Positions 15,001 through 27,400 of a stretch of 64,000 bases of DNA are shown piece by piece. Under the pieces are notes generated by a model that did no database searches, was not told where the DNA came from, and saw nothing but the letters and a program-made list of their open reading frames with translations. Positions within the stretch are counted from its first letter, which is position 1. Every line of letters starts with the position of its first letter. Location of the stretch: positions 38,436,293-38,500,292 of the forward strand of contig NC_091933.1 of the NCBI RefSeq assembly GCF_041260155.1, given 5' to 3'. The translations under genes were made by a program, and so were the position numbers. This stretch comes from Ptychodera flava (taxonomy: Eukaryota > Hemichordata > Enteropneusta > Ptychoderidae).

Positions 15001-15975
15001 AGATTAATTCAAACCATCTTGTAATCAATTTCAAAATGTTTTTTTTTCAGGGGTATGCTGGGTGAATCCCTTCCAAAAGTTCTATTTGATCCTGTGCCTA
15101 TTATCTGGATTAAACCAGGTACGGATATCTCTTGTCTTGTCATGAATTCATTTATACATTCAAAGATCACATTGCTATTTGTACATGCCAATTTGATGCG
15201 CAAGTCTGTCATTTTACTGTGTCCTGCACAGATTTCGAACAATTATACTTTTAATTGATAAAGAGACATGTGACAGCAATCGAAGTCAACGTTTGTTGTT
15301 ATTTGTATCTGTACATCATATTTGTACAGTTTATCACCTAGCTACCTTTTTCATAGCTTTATATCGTAAGCAACCCTGTGGAAAAACATAGACTGTTTTC
15401 GGTTTCTTTTCCTGTTTTTCTTTTTTTTCCGTAGTGTCTTTTTTCAGTCTGTTGTATTTGTTTTCTTTTAGCCTGTCTCTATAAAACACCCTGGAGCAAA
15501 GTCTTTGTTACAGTTTCTTGTTTTGAATTTAGAGAATTAGGTCTACCTTTGCCAATTACATGTTGGCTGACAGATTTGTCACTGTGTTTCACTCATTGTT
15601 CTTGTCACTTTGTATTGTTCCGGTTGGCAAACACGAGTATTTTCTAAATCATCTGAGAGATGAATTTGGCAAATCACAAGCATTCTGAAGATATCAGGTG
15701 ACCATTTTGTAAAGGTGCAGATTCTTTTATTCATTTTCATTAAACCAGCAAACACTGAGCTTCTCTCTCTGTTCAACATTTCAGGTAAAATGGAAGATTT
15801 TGAAGAGAAAAATGACTACACTTGCCCGCTGTACAAGACCAGTGAGCGTCGTGGTACCTTGTCGACGACGGGTCACTCTACCAATTTTGTCCTGTCCATT
15901 GAACTACCGACTGATTTGCCGACGCAGCACTGGATCAAACGCGGTGTAGCTTTACTCTGCCAGTTAGATGATTAG
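1..15975 (+). CDS. DNAH12: Axonemal dynein heavy chain, C-terminal part (DNAH12-like)
   Basis: This is the motor-domain end of an inner-arm axonemal dynein heavy chain, an ATP-driven minus-end microtubule motor of cilia. The 5' part lies outside the window. 22 exons join in one frame (1298 codons plus stop): 1-100, 692-1074, 1344-1491, 2051-2196, 2562-2776, 3158-3350, 3900-4265, 4904-5044, 6899-7057, 7682-7826, 8257-8481, 9010-9189, 9778-9918, 10505-10642, 11029-11262, 11757-11942, 12473-12576, 13052-13163, 13691-13921, 14475-14566, 15051-15118, 15785-15975. All junctions are GT-AG and phases agree throughout. Exons 1-2 hold the stalk tip and returning coiled coil ([16 protein letters not shown], then a heptad-rich segment ending [11 protein letters not shown]). 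Exons 3-7 cover AAA5 ([17 protein letters not shown]), exons 8-12 AAA6, and the rest the C-terminal domain ([31 protein letters not shown]; final [15 protein letters not shown]). The wording resembles the DNAH3/7/12 subfamily and from memory is nearest DNAH12; the exact paralogue is inference. Confidence 0.93.
2427..2515 (+). repeat. Short dispersed repeat, copy 1
   Basis: An intronic segment with the motif CCCTTTCACCACCATGGTTT and GGCCCAAAC, ending near GAACAGGTCA. Related copies occur at 46555-46655 in the same orientation and 22777-22864 inverted. The family is not identified; it could be a SINE or MITE fragment. Confidence 0.5.
5651..5674 (+). other. DNAH12: Candidate 24-nt in-frame microexon in DNAH12-like gene
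   Basis: This lies in the intron between dynein exons 5044 and 6899. A pyrimidine-rich stretch and TATTATCAG precede it, and a consensus GTAAGT donor follows at 5675. Its length is 24 nt and its phase matches both neighbours, so inclusion would add eight residues (about FSQDNDPQ) in AAA6 without shifting the frame. Direct splicing from 5044 to 6899 also keeps the frame and gives the conserved dynein sequence, so the segment would be optional. No transcript evidence is available here. Confidence 0.35.
9939..10135 (+). repeat. 22-bp minisatellite, about nine copies
   Basis: Near-perfect tandem copies of a 22-bp unit containing GTTATACCCTATCAGCTAG. One copy is shortened (TATATCCTATTGCTAG). The array starts about 20 bp inside a dynein intron, just after the donor at 9919. 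Confidence 0.95.
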
Positions 15976-16134
15976 TTTAAAAAAAGAATGAACTTATTAT
16001 ACAAAGAGACAGTTGGGAAGTGCCTTTACAGCAACACGGTGTTGTGTGAGAGAGAAACACTATTATTTACATTCCATGGACTCATCCTGTATAATATAGC
16101 GTGTGTCTGTAATAACCGTCCAAACAAAACAGTG

Positions 16135-16140
16135 AATAAA
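16135..16140 (+). terminator. Polyadenylation signal AATAAA, DNAH12-like gene
   Basis: The first canonical AATAAA hexamer downstream of the dynein stop codon, about 160 bp into the 3' untranslated region. The cleavage site itself cannot be seen. Confidence 0.55.
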
Positions 16141-17006
16141 CAGTGCTAATCATTAGCATCATCGACATTTGGAGTTTCAAGTCACCCAGGATTTTTTTGT
16201 GTTCAACAATATTTATGAAAAGGAAACTCCAGTTTCTGTATTTCTAATATTAGTGAAGAAAAAAAATTGTTCATGAATGTATGGAAATGCATTGATTTTT
16301 GAAGATTTATATATTTTGTTTTTGGCTGTCACACTGCAAACTCTGGCTGTGTGGGTGTAACTTTTGCCCTTGTGAATTGCAGTGGGAGATATTTCCATCC
16401 ATGCTGAATTTACATGTGTTTACAGTGAAAATTTCCAACGTGTTTAAGTTTTCTGTATCTCATCACAGCAGACAGGTAAGGCACCACACTTCGAAACCAG
16501 GTACCTTCTGTACAGTCAATACAAGTAACATTTATTTTCAGTCTTTCATGTTTTAAAGTGAAAGTCAAAGCTTTAGATACCTACTCGCTTATTTTAGGCA
16601 TTTTTTAAACAATTGTTAATACTGTACAATTTTCTTCTCTCTTCCAGTGCAGGACAGGGTGAATATAATTTTTTTCCAGTACACGTAGACAGGTTGCAGG
16701 CAATTCTATTAGTCCTGTGCTATCTCACATAATATTTCACATTTGAAAGTAGTGCTATCATTTTCCCCTGTCCTCAAAGTAATCACGTGTATATTTCTAT
16801 GTGTATTTTTAGACTGGATGTATGGCATACAAAGGACATTGAACTCCGTCCACATGCACTGTCATGGTGAAATGTATTATCTTGTAAATATTGCAACAGT
16901 CCAAACACTCCTTGGATGTCCCTGTATAAACATATTGATTTGAAGTGTAATTAAAAAACAATGTTTCAAAAATGTTTGATATGTATAATTGACTGTTTTA
17001 AAGTGA

Positions 17007-17012
17007 AATAAA
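17007..17012 (+). terminator. Possible distal polyadenylation signal AATAAA
   Basis: A second AATAAA about 1.03 kb after the dynein stop codon. It could serve a longer 3' UTR, or be chance in AT-rich sequence. Confidence 0.3.
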
Positions 17013-17139
17013 ACACTTTGTCCTATAAAAATTTGTCACTTCTCTTTGTTGGGTAAACTTTGGTATAGTGAGCAGTGTGCTCTTTACAAACATTGGTAAT
17101 TTTACTAATAGATATATCCAGGAAAAAAGCCCTACTTAC

Positions 17140-17405
17140 CAGATGCACCCATCAACACCCCTGCTTTCCTGGTGCAACCATCAACACCCCTGCTTTCCTG
17201 GTGCAACCATCAACACCCATGCCTACAATCCATCAATGCCCACACTTCCTACTCCTCAACACTGTCACCTGTCTGGTGCGACCTTACCTAGTGCAACCAT
17301 CAACACCCGGCACCCACGCCTACCATTCATCAATACCATCACTTACCTGGTACACCCTTCAACACCCAAACCTACCACTCACCAACCCCACATACCTGTT
17401 TACCC
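17140..17405 (+). repeat. Degenerate minisatellite, CATCAACACC family
   Basis: Tandem, partly degenerate units built on CCATCAACACCC followed by CTGCTTTCCTGGTGCAA or variants. The first two units are nearly identical with a ~29-bp period; later units diverge. Two open frames across it in different phases are products of the repeat. Confidence 0.85.
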
Positions 17406-19204
17406 ATTAACAGTATAATAACACCTATGCTTACCACAAGACAATTTGCTTTAATCCATACATGGCACTGTGGACGTTTACTGCACTACTAAAAGCAATT
17501 TGACAATACATGTTGAGATTGTTTACAAATGACATGCAAAAGACAATGAAGTCAATTCTTTTTTTTCTGAAAAGTGAAGTAAATGACATTCTGGGTTGTC
17601 TTGAACATGCTTTTTCTTTCACCAGCATATTAACTGGTTGAACAGTAAGCTTACGTTGACTGAACATATTGGGGTAACGAGTTCTGCATACCGTTGTTTC
17701 CCCCCTGGCCTGTTTATCACCTCACACACAGTCTGTTTCACAGGGCTGTGCAAAATTGTCAACCACTATCACTGCATGGTCTTCGTGGTGTCGTACAGAT
17801 GCAACTGCAATCTTCGTTTACGCCTTCAAAAATGAGCACATGCGAAGATTGCTTGGAAACTTATAAAGCAAGTGTATGCATCAACTATTACCTGGTCAGT
17901 TTACAGTCCCAAAACTGTTAACAGGTGACTATCAGCGCCAAAAGGACGCATACCATTGTGACCATGATTTGGCCATACTCTGGATGAGGCGTGTTACAAT
18001 ATCCCTTCATTATCATTCCACACAAAGGATCAGTCTTCCATAGATGCAAATTTAAAAAATAGTGACAATAATCACTGTTCGCTCCCATAGAGTTATCAAA
18101 ACAAACCAACAATTGTATGAAACATGGACATACACATACAGACAGACTGACATTCACAGACTGGCACAGAGTGATGACATTGACCCAAAATGTGCCTTGG
18201 CCCATGAAGGATGATAAAGATATAACAAAAAGCTGAATGTAATGATAAAATAGTTAAGTATAGGCCTACAGACACTGAGGGTGAATATGTTACAGCAATT
18301 TGATTAGTTTCTTTTGGTTTTCTACTTCTTTGATAATTTTTAAGACAATCAAACTGCAAGGCAGTTTTAATATGTATTGACAAACATGTTATCTTTTACA
18401 AGCACACAGCAAACTGTTCATGATTTTTCATTTACAATATTTGACATAGACTGAAATACATAACATGCAACCGATATTTACATTTTGCCCATGCACCAGA
18501 TACATGGAGAGATTTCAACATACAATCATCAACTCAGAAACCCTACAGGGAAAAGTAAACATTGTTTTCTTCCAGAACAGCTGGTACATCCACATCTGGA
18601 GCAACTTACAAACTTAACCAATTACACAAGGATGATGACACAAGAGATAAAGTTAAGAAATTTAACTGTGGTGAACTTGACTATTCCTTTCAAATCCTTA
18701 CCTAACTTGATTGACATCTTAAACTAAAATACACTGCATGGTTAATTGCACACAAAAATACATCGGGGGGTGTACCATTTGATAAAAGGGGTTGTCTGGA
18801 AGATTGATGAGGAACATTATCTTTTTTATCCGATACATTGTACATTCTTTTTTTCCCACTATCCCACCTTTTCTTTTTGACAAACTTTCTGTGGCTGATT
18901 TTTTTATTGACATTTGTTTGGATTTTTTTCAAAATCTGCCAGGACCCCCCCCCCCCCCCCTCCATCACTCTTTAACATTGAAAAAACTTTGAATATATTT
19001 GTTGGAAACCAAACCTGCTGAAATCACCTCAGCTATGTTTTCTCATTATTTTTTACCGCATTTCAACACCAAATACAGTTTACCATTTCAAATGCTTACT
19101 GAATCACCGCATTATCTTAAACATAGGGCCAATGTCCCTGAAGCTACTATAGACATGGATACAAAATTAAGTATTTCCTGACTGTATGAAATCATCTCAC
19201 TAAA

Positions 19205-20320
19205 GTCATCCTAGGGACCTGTTAGCCAAATATTAAAGCTGTCTGACCAGCGGTTTTGAAAAAAAAAAAGCGACCCAATAGTCGACAGAGCTCTGCTGTG
19301 TTATGTAGAGAGCAACTTTTCGTGACATATGTATTGATGAAGAAGGTTGAGATCTTTGATAGCTCATTTCAGGATGGCCTGACCTAAAATGGCAAAATTA
19401 GCTGCAAAAATACAAAATTGATGATTTCATCATAATGATGTATAAAAATGTATACCAAATATCAAAGCTATCACATGACTAACTTTTGAGAAACAAATAT
19501 TTTGACCAAAAACGGCAAAAATTGACCCACAAATACAAAAATTGAAGATTTCATCAAATTTCACTATATCACATTAAGAGAACCCCTAGGAACCTGTATA
19601 CCAAATATCAAAGGCATCAGACAAGTAGTTTTTGAGAAACACATTTTTTGACCAAATATGGCAAAAATTGCACCAAAAATACAAAATTGCAGATTTCATC
19701 ATATATTGTACATATCATATTTAGTTTATCTGTAGGAACCTGTATACCAAATATCAAAGCTGTCAGACCAGCGGTTTTGATGAAATAAATTTTTGACCAA
19801 AAATGACAAAAAAATTCCTTAAAAATACAGATTTGCATATTTCATCACAATTTGGTCAAATCCAAGTTGGGTTATCCCTAGGGACCTGTATACCAAATAT
19901 CAAAGCTGTCTAACCAGCGGTTATGAAGAAGAAGATTTTTTACCAAAAACGCCTTTTTTGGCACTAATTTGCATATTTTCAACAACATCAAAAAATCAAA
20001 AAAAGCACAATCATTTCATGTCAGCCAAAAGTACTTACATGCAAATTTTTCATGTAATCTGCTCAGTGATTATTGAGTTTTTCAATTTTGACTGTTTTTT
20101 ACATTTTTTCATTTAATTTGCACATTTTTGGCAATGACAACTTCATTTGAACAAAATCTCATCTACAGCCCATCATCCATGTACACATCAAATATCAAGA
20201 TGAAATGTGCAGCGGTTTTGGAGTTTTTGATGTTGACGGACAGACATACAGACATACATACATTTCCCTAGCGTATAAGAATAGCTTCCATTGCCATATA
20301 TACATATGGCTATGGGAGCT
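19205..20320 (+). repeat. Diverged ~145-bp internal repeat block
   Basis: The phrase CTGTATACCAAATATCAAAG, usually followed by GACCAGCGGTTTTGA, recurs about every 140-150 bp (near 19214, 19449, 19590, 19738 and 19884, with a weaker copy near 20180). The block ends with GACGGACAGACATACAGACA and ATATGGCTATGGGAGC. It looks like a dispersed non-coding repeat with internal periodicity; the family is not named. Confidence 0.75.
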
Positions 20321-20859
20321 AAAAATCTACAATATGTTTATCTGCCTTGAGGTAGCAAGTCAGATTATTTTCAAAATGTACACCATCAAATTGAAAAAAG
20401 TATTGCATCGGTTCAATTCTCACAGTTTCTCCTTTGTAGTCTCAGAACTATTCATGAAAAAATAGGATTTAAAATACTTTGAAATCTGAGCTGGGTGACC
20501 TACCAATATTATGCACAAACAATGGCAAACTATGTTAATGACCCTATACACACCAGGATGAAGACCCTGCCTTGCAGCGCTCTTGCCCCTTGGTTGAGAA
20601 GCGACTCTCATCCTCGAAAACACTCATTGCAAATTATACGGCAAACAAGGTTGACAGGACATGATGGGAAGATATCTTTAAAATACTCTTTGCTGACACA
20701 TACGTGGTCTAAATTGACAACTTCCTTTAATTCATGACATTGAGGGAAGATCTCTAGTATTGGTTCATTTTGTGTCCTGTGATAGTAAAAATAACTATTT
20801 TCCTAGATGTTTTTTAATGCACTGAAGAAACAAACACAAGCCACACCTCAATAATTATT

Positions 20860-20865
20860 TTTATT
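20860..20865 (-). terminator. Polyadenylation signal AATAAA on the minus strand, ATP6AP1
   Basis: TTTATT on the plus strand reads AATAAA on the minus strand, about 630 bp past the ATP6AP1 stop codon. It is a canonical hexamer in a plausible place; cleavage is not shown. Confidence 0.45.
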
Positions 20866-21498
20866 CTGTCATTGAAACTTTACATAAACATATATATACA
20901 TACAACTATACACCCTTGAAAACTCGGAGGTCTATGACAACTTCTTTACGATACACACCACACCGTGACCTTGATTTACAAAATTGGAAAGCCATGACAT
21001 CGGTTCCAAAGCAGGGTGCATTACCATATTCTAAACATTCTAAAATATCTCAGGGACTTCAATAGTTTTATGTGATTTAATCTTGTCATGTTTGAGGAGC
21101 TGACATTATTGCCCATCAATATGAACTGGCTACGCAGCATAACACCAAAAATGACAATTACATTCTGGAAATGTGATACTGTTCACATTCTGTTTCTGTC
21201 TGCATTTAGAGAGATCAATGGTAAAGTTTTCTAGAATGAGTGGTTAGGATTGTGAACAGAAAACAGGCAATTAGTTGCATATTCTGAATAGTCAAGAAAA
21301 GCCAAGGAGATACCAGAGTTTCTGTTGACAACTTAGAAGAGGAAACACAATCTGCTGCAATCTCATACACAAAAAATTAATGCCATTTCCTGCACTGACA
21401 CTCCAGAAGTTTGAGATTTGCATATTCTTTTCTCTAAAACACTAGATTAGTTTCATTGACAGCACAATACATGGAGAACACAACGCTGAATGACGGTG

Positions 21499-24400
21499 CT
21501 ATTCATCCGTGGTGATCATGAGTTGTTTGCCCTTTGGATCATCAAACCTATCCATGGATGTGATGTTGAGTAGGAACACCAAGCCAAAGGACAGGATCAG
21601 TAAGAATAACAACACTGCCATCAGTACCATCCATATCTCTGCTGTGAAGTAGCCAACACAATCGTCCGCGCTGGAGAAGCCGTTCATTGTGATGTTGTAC
21701 GGCTGCACCTGTAATGCAGAATCAAGCAGTTTGGAGTCAAGTGATTGCTTCTGTTTCAAGTGTACACAATATTTCATATGTTGGGTTTTCTGAAACTCTC
21801 AAGCTCCTTTATATTCTTTGTCACTGACATCAACACAATGTTAATACGTGCACATCTCAATACTGCTGCACCTAACCAGTCTACATACTGACAAATTTGC
21901 CAGAGAATATCAATTTCACTTCCTTGATTTCAAAGTCCAAGGCTATCCATGGGCAGATAAACTCTACAGGATGATTTTTATGAGTCTTAAAGCAAAACCC
22001 ACTAAAAGTTTTGAATTTAAATTCAAAGAACTAAATACGACGCCAAAATTTCAAACTTAAAAATTGATAAAGTTTCTTGAATCAAAATAATTGTGTCGTG
22101 TAAAATACAACTAAATATAACATCTGATCTACAAAAATTTGTCAGTCAGAACACTGATGCATACCTGCAGTTTCACAAACTCAATGATGGCAGTTGTGTT
22201 CTCATCTTTGTCTTTATCTGGTGGGTTATCACAATGATAAGATTTGCCTATTGGTGCTCGTATGTACTCTGACGCTTGTTTGTCTGTCTTTCTAACAGTC
22301 ATGGAACCATTTGTGTACACATACTGGATCGTGAATAGGTCTGTTGTCCACATTTTCTTGTCGTTGTTGAAGATCATTCTGTGATGAGAGGCAAACAGAG
22401 TGAGACACAACAACAAATGACAACAAGATAATGTTGCTCTAAAAATAAAATGTAGGTGATCATCTTACAGGTGTATTAAGCAGGCATTAACCTGGGTTGC
22501 TAGCACTTTCCTCGAGATCTTGTACTTGCTTCAATCAATTCATTGGCAACTATAAATCAGCTGTTTCATTGTGGTGAACAATGATGACTATCCCTATAGG
22601 GCTCATGATATCTTATAACCATAATAAATTCTAATTAAAAGTTACAGCAAAGGCAATACATAATTTGAGGTTTCAACAATAAAATACATTCAACCAAAAT
22701 GTTGAACAAACAACTTCATTAAATCACATGCACATTCATTGAAAACTACATATTCTTTCAGCTGAATGCGGCCTCATATTAACCTCTTCATTTTCAATTC
22801 CCAGCAACTGGGTCCAAATGACAATGAGTTTGGGCTACACAATGGTGGTAAAAGGGCTGATTAAACTATAGACTTGAAGGAAATGGATAACAAATCTTTC
22901 ACTTGTAAAATATCAAACCTCTTGTGGACTGAAAACTAATGGAGTTGTATTCGTATTATATAAATTGGGATGCTGTATCCTTGAATAGGTGTGTACGTGC
23001 GTGTGCTTGTGCATGTATTGTCTACTCCATAAAGTCTGAATAGTCACTTACTTCATGGTCAAGTTCAGGCTGATGCTATCCCCTTCAGAGTACTCGAATA
23101 CTACTGACAACCTAGTGAATAAGGAACGTTGATAACATTGCTTTTTTGTCTTAAAAGTATCAAATATCTGCACTACCGATGATGGATATATGTGACAGAA
23201 TAGGGTCTAAGAGTAAAAAGTGAAAACTCTGTGCCGTTACCCATAAAATAAACTCATCATTTCATGACTGGATCACACTGTGAAATTGATGTAGACTCAG
23301 TCATAGTGGCGGAGCCAATCACTTGCATCTGTGGAAAGGCCACACTGAATGGTGTGTGCTTGTAACTACCAGGTGACGAACATTTTGTGTCGGTGCATAA
23401 TTTGGCATGTCACCCAGGTGAAGGCAAGGAAGAAGCATGCATCCTATCTTGTACCAAAACAGTCTATCTAACGGCTTCCTCTGTTATGTCATGTACATCA
23501 ATGATAAATGGGCAATTACACAGTCAATGCAACGTATAGCATTGCCAAGTTGACACAACATGAAATAGCACTGATGGCCCTGGTAGTAGATTCTGCTATG
23601 TTAAACCTTTCCTCTTTCAGAGCACTTACGTTCTATTCTCTTCAGAGCAATCGACATCAGTGATAAACGGAAGATCAGTCAGATCAATGTGTACATGGAT
23701 ATTCTGATTGGTGTCATTCATCACAAAGCTCATCTTGCTGGCAAACAGCAGAACACACGATGCATTTATGAAAATGTACGTAGAGTTGGAGCTGGCTGCC
23801 ACATGTCCATGCGAAGCTTCACGACGAACTCGCTTCAAAGTGTCCACAGCTTTTGCCTACAGTGAGAGAAAAAATGCGCAATTGCTCCACTTTTCAACCT
23901 ATTGATGATAACCAGATAAGAAATTTGACCTCTGGGAATAATGTCTGGCATGGTAAATGTCTTCTATTGATTCCATTTTCAAAATAAAAGTCACGAACAA
24001 CCTGATCATCTCTCCAGTTATAGATTCCCACAAACACCATGGCCAAGACAAAACAGAACATAATCAGTTATCCTGAAAAAAGCTGCAAATAGTCAATACA
24101 ATTATTCCTCTAAAATACCACAAAGAGACTACACACTGTGCTTCTAAAATGAAATTCAAAAGTTACCTTTTCTGCTTTAGCAGATGTCAGTATCATGGTG
24201 TATGATTCCTTCAAGGATTGGAAGAAGCGACTAACTTGACCAAGCACTTGGTCATTGTCAGAAAGTTTTTCTCTCTTTGATTTGCCCTCACTGCAATAAA
24301 AACAGAGTATAAAATAAGTTTGAGGGACCTTGGTTTTGGCAGATGGTTGGGTGTGGATACATCAATACTACTTTGTGCTGTGGTCATTCTTTTCTGCAAA

Positions 24401-27400
24401 TTTACTGGTGAATATTCTCTTCACAGTTGTGATATCTGGGCATTCACTTGAACAAACATGTAGGAAACCATTCTTGAGTGGTGAGTTGTTGTAACTACAT
24501 TTATTGAAAACAAATTCATTTACGAGTAACCTCAGCGGGTGAAATTGACTGAGTTCATGGAGCTACAGTACCTACAGCGGAGGCGACTGGAAACTGGACA
24601 CCCAATTTGCAAATTACCCAGCTGTATTGCTGGCCATATAGTGAATTCACTTGGTAATTAGCGAGCGACTTTGGTAACTTGTCAGGGATATCGTTTTTCA
24701 TTTCAGTCAGGTGCAGACACTTTGTGCAAGCAGGGGGTATGTTGCCATAAAGCTTATCTGGGTTTGTATAATTCAGTGTAGGGGTGGCTGCTTGTTGCTT
24801 CATGGGATTCAAAATGAATACAGATAATAATAATATCTGGAATAATATTGTACAGTGGAGCCAAAGTAAACCACTCAATAAAAATATTTCATCAAGCTAC
24901 ATTTGGTCTCATTTACTGCTCTCTGAATTTCAACAAAATCTCCATCATGTTCATGAACTGCAAGTGTTGTGTTATGAATGAGTGGTTTCTTCCATATAGA
25001 AGAGCCAATGATTGGATATGACTTTTTGGCGGCAAAACTCCAGAGGCCGATGATCAGTCAAAACAATGTGTCCCGCGCAGACAGTGTATCTGGGGAAATT
25101 GAAAACAGCTGCACTGTAGACAGTCTGTCTGGGGAACAGCTGCACTGATCTTCATATATTAAACTATACAAGACACTGTGATAAGGTCAAAATATGTACA
25201 AGAAATTTTGTTTGGCCTGCAGAGGATAAATTACAGTGACACCAGTTTTTTTCCTATGATTATGGTATAGGTAGGACAAATAAGTTGTCTGAATAAGACT
25301 AGTGCATGGACCGGTGCGAGGTTATGTTATCTCAATCTTCACCACAGAGTGCCAATCATAAACTCTCATTTATAACCCTTGGAAGAGCTGGTTTTTCATT
25401 TGTACAAGCAGAATTTCTGACTGCATCAAGTTGGCTTAATCAACAGTAAAGTGGCCTCCAAATATGCAGTGTCTCTACAGTTCAAAGTTACATGTATTAG
25501 CCGAAATGATCACTTCTCCTGGACCTCACTTTAATAACTCGTTTTGGTTGTTTGGGTGTAAACTGAAACCACGAATGAGGCCAGACAAAGTGTCTCCACA
25601 TGACTACACCCCACTCAGAAGCGAACCCAACCAGCTGCACTATTTGGACGAAACCACTCATTTACAACACGTGAAATCGACACAAACAAAAAGAATTTTA
25701 TTGAAATTCAGAGAGCAGTAAATGAGACCATAAGTGTAGATTGAAAAATTATCTTTATTTTAGTGGTGTAGTGTATTATATCCCCATTATATCAACACAA
25801 ATATCATAATTATCTTTATTCATTTTGAATCCCATGAAGCAACAAGCAGCCACCCCTATACTGAATTATACAAACCCAGATAAGCTTTGTGGCAACCCCC
25901 TGCTTGCACAAAGTGTCTGCAGCTGACTGAAATGTAAAACGATATCGCTGACAAGTTACCAAAGTCGCTCGCTAATTACCAAGTGAATTCACTATATGGC
26001 CAGCAATACAGCTGGGTAATTTGCAAATTAGGTGTCCCATTTCCAGTCGCCTCCGCTGTAAAATTCACTCTGACATGATTTTCTTCTCATTCAAATAATG
26101 TGGATATTGAAGGGACACCTTTCTGTCAAAGGTTGAAATACTTACTCTTGAGGCGTAACGACAGGAAGGATGATGAGATTGGTTTTGCCGTTAAGCAGTT
26201 TTAAGTCCTTCAGATCATCTGGTGACTTGAGGTATTCAACTTGACCATTGACGTGTGACTGCAGATATCCTATCAGATTATCATCCTCCTCACCGACATC
26301 AACCGCTGGCAGGGTTAGAGATGAAGCAGATGAATCCAAGGAGTCCTGACAAAAGTTTTAACAACAAACATTTAAACATTGGTGACATCGATAAATGCTT
26401 TAAGAACTATGGATCAAAATTTTCTGAGGAAATTATCACATAAATGACAGGTCTCTAACAATAATAAATACCAAAATCACCAGTCCACCCTATTATAACT
26501 ATGTTTGTCAGTTTGAAATTACAGAATCATGCATGTTAAAGGCCAGGGACTTGATCCCCAGGATCAAGTTTGTTTTAGTCTATAAGAGGATTATGGAGTG
26601 CCATAGCCTTTTGTTTTCCATAGAAATTGTAATCTAATAAGTAGATTTCCCTGCAAGATAATCTCACGCCAGCACAGGTCTTAAACTCTTCACTAGAATT
26701 ACATGTATTTTCACTTGTGACTGCCGACTTGTAGGCGTAATTACAGAAACATGGATCCTTTCTGATGTCGAATGATTTAAACAGGTTGTTTGCTAAGGTT
26801 TGGTTACATATTTTAATATTTTGTAAAGCCCTGTACAATCTCTGTTGTCCCTTCACAGGATTGGAATGACATGATAGGGGTAAACCCATGTAACATGACT
26901 GGGAAACCATGGTCAAATGTACCTGATACCTGCTACATTTTACAACTTACCTTGAGGTGCTTGAATGCATTCTGAGTATTATCCTCACTGTAGACATCCC
27001 CATAAAGGGTAAAATCTTCCATTGACAACTGTGAAATAAATCACCAGGTAGAATATTCAACAGACTGTTGGGTGTACCAATGGTAATGGTAGTTATGTAC
27101 AAGAGACTGCATTATCAACAACAGAGAGACTGACGTCTTGGAGAAATCAATGTTTGCTGGCCAACTTCTCCCAGTAAAATGAAATATGCACAGATCAGCT
27201 TTAGCTGTATTCACTCACCTTATCTTGCATCAATAAGACAATGTTTTGTGGAGTGTTCACAAAGTGATTGAGATAATGGCTTTGTAGCCCAGCTGCTGTC
27301 ACCGTGTGGCCTGCTGGTACACCTGACAGACTTGACAATGAACTGAAAGGAAACAAAGGACAGAAAGCAAGTTGATCAGTTTGCCTGTTGGTACAATGAC

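Larger units (their letters stand above)
15976..20859. other. Intergenic region between convergent DNAH12-like gene and ATP6AP1
   Basis: It holds the dynein 3' UTR, a minisatellite (17140-17405), unique AT-rich sequence with no recognisable gene (17406-19200), a diverged repeat block (19205-20320), and the likely distal end of the ATP6AP1 3' UTR. Open frames here are short and show no family resemblance. Confidence 0.7.

Noticed and set aside
17068-17418. Two overlapping ~115-codon plus-strand frames
   Set aside because: Both are read through the same minisatellite in different phases and have repeat-derived composition.
24784-24981. Short open frames at 24555-24981 within ATP6AP1 intron 4
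   Set aside because: They lie in the left arm of a foldback element and show no protein similarity.
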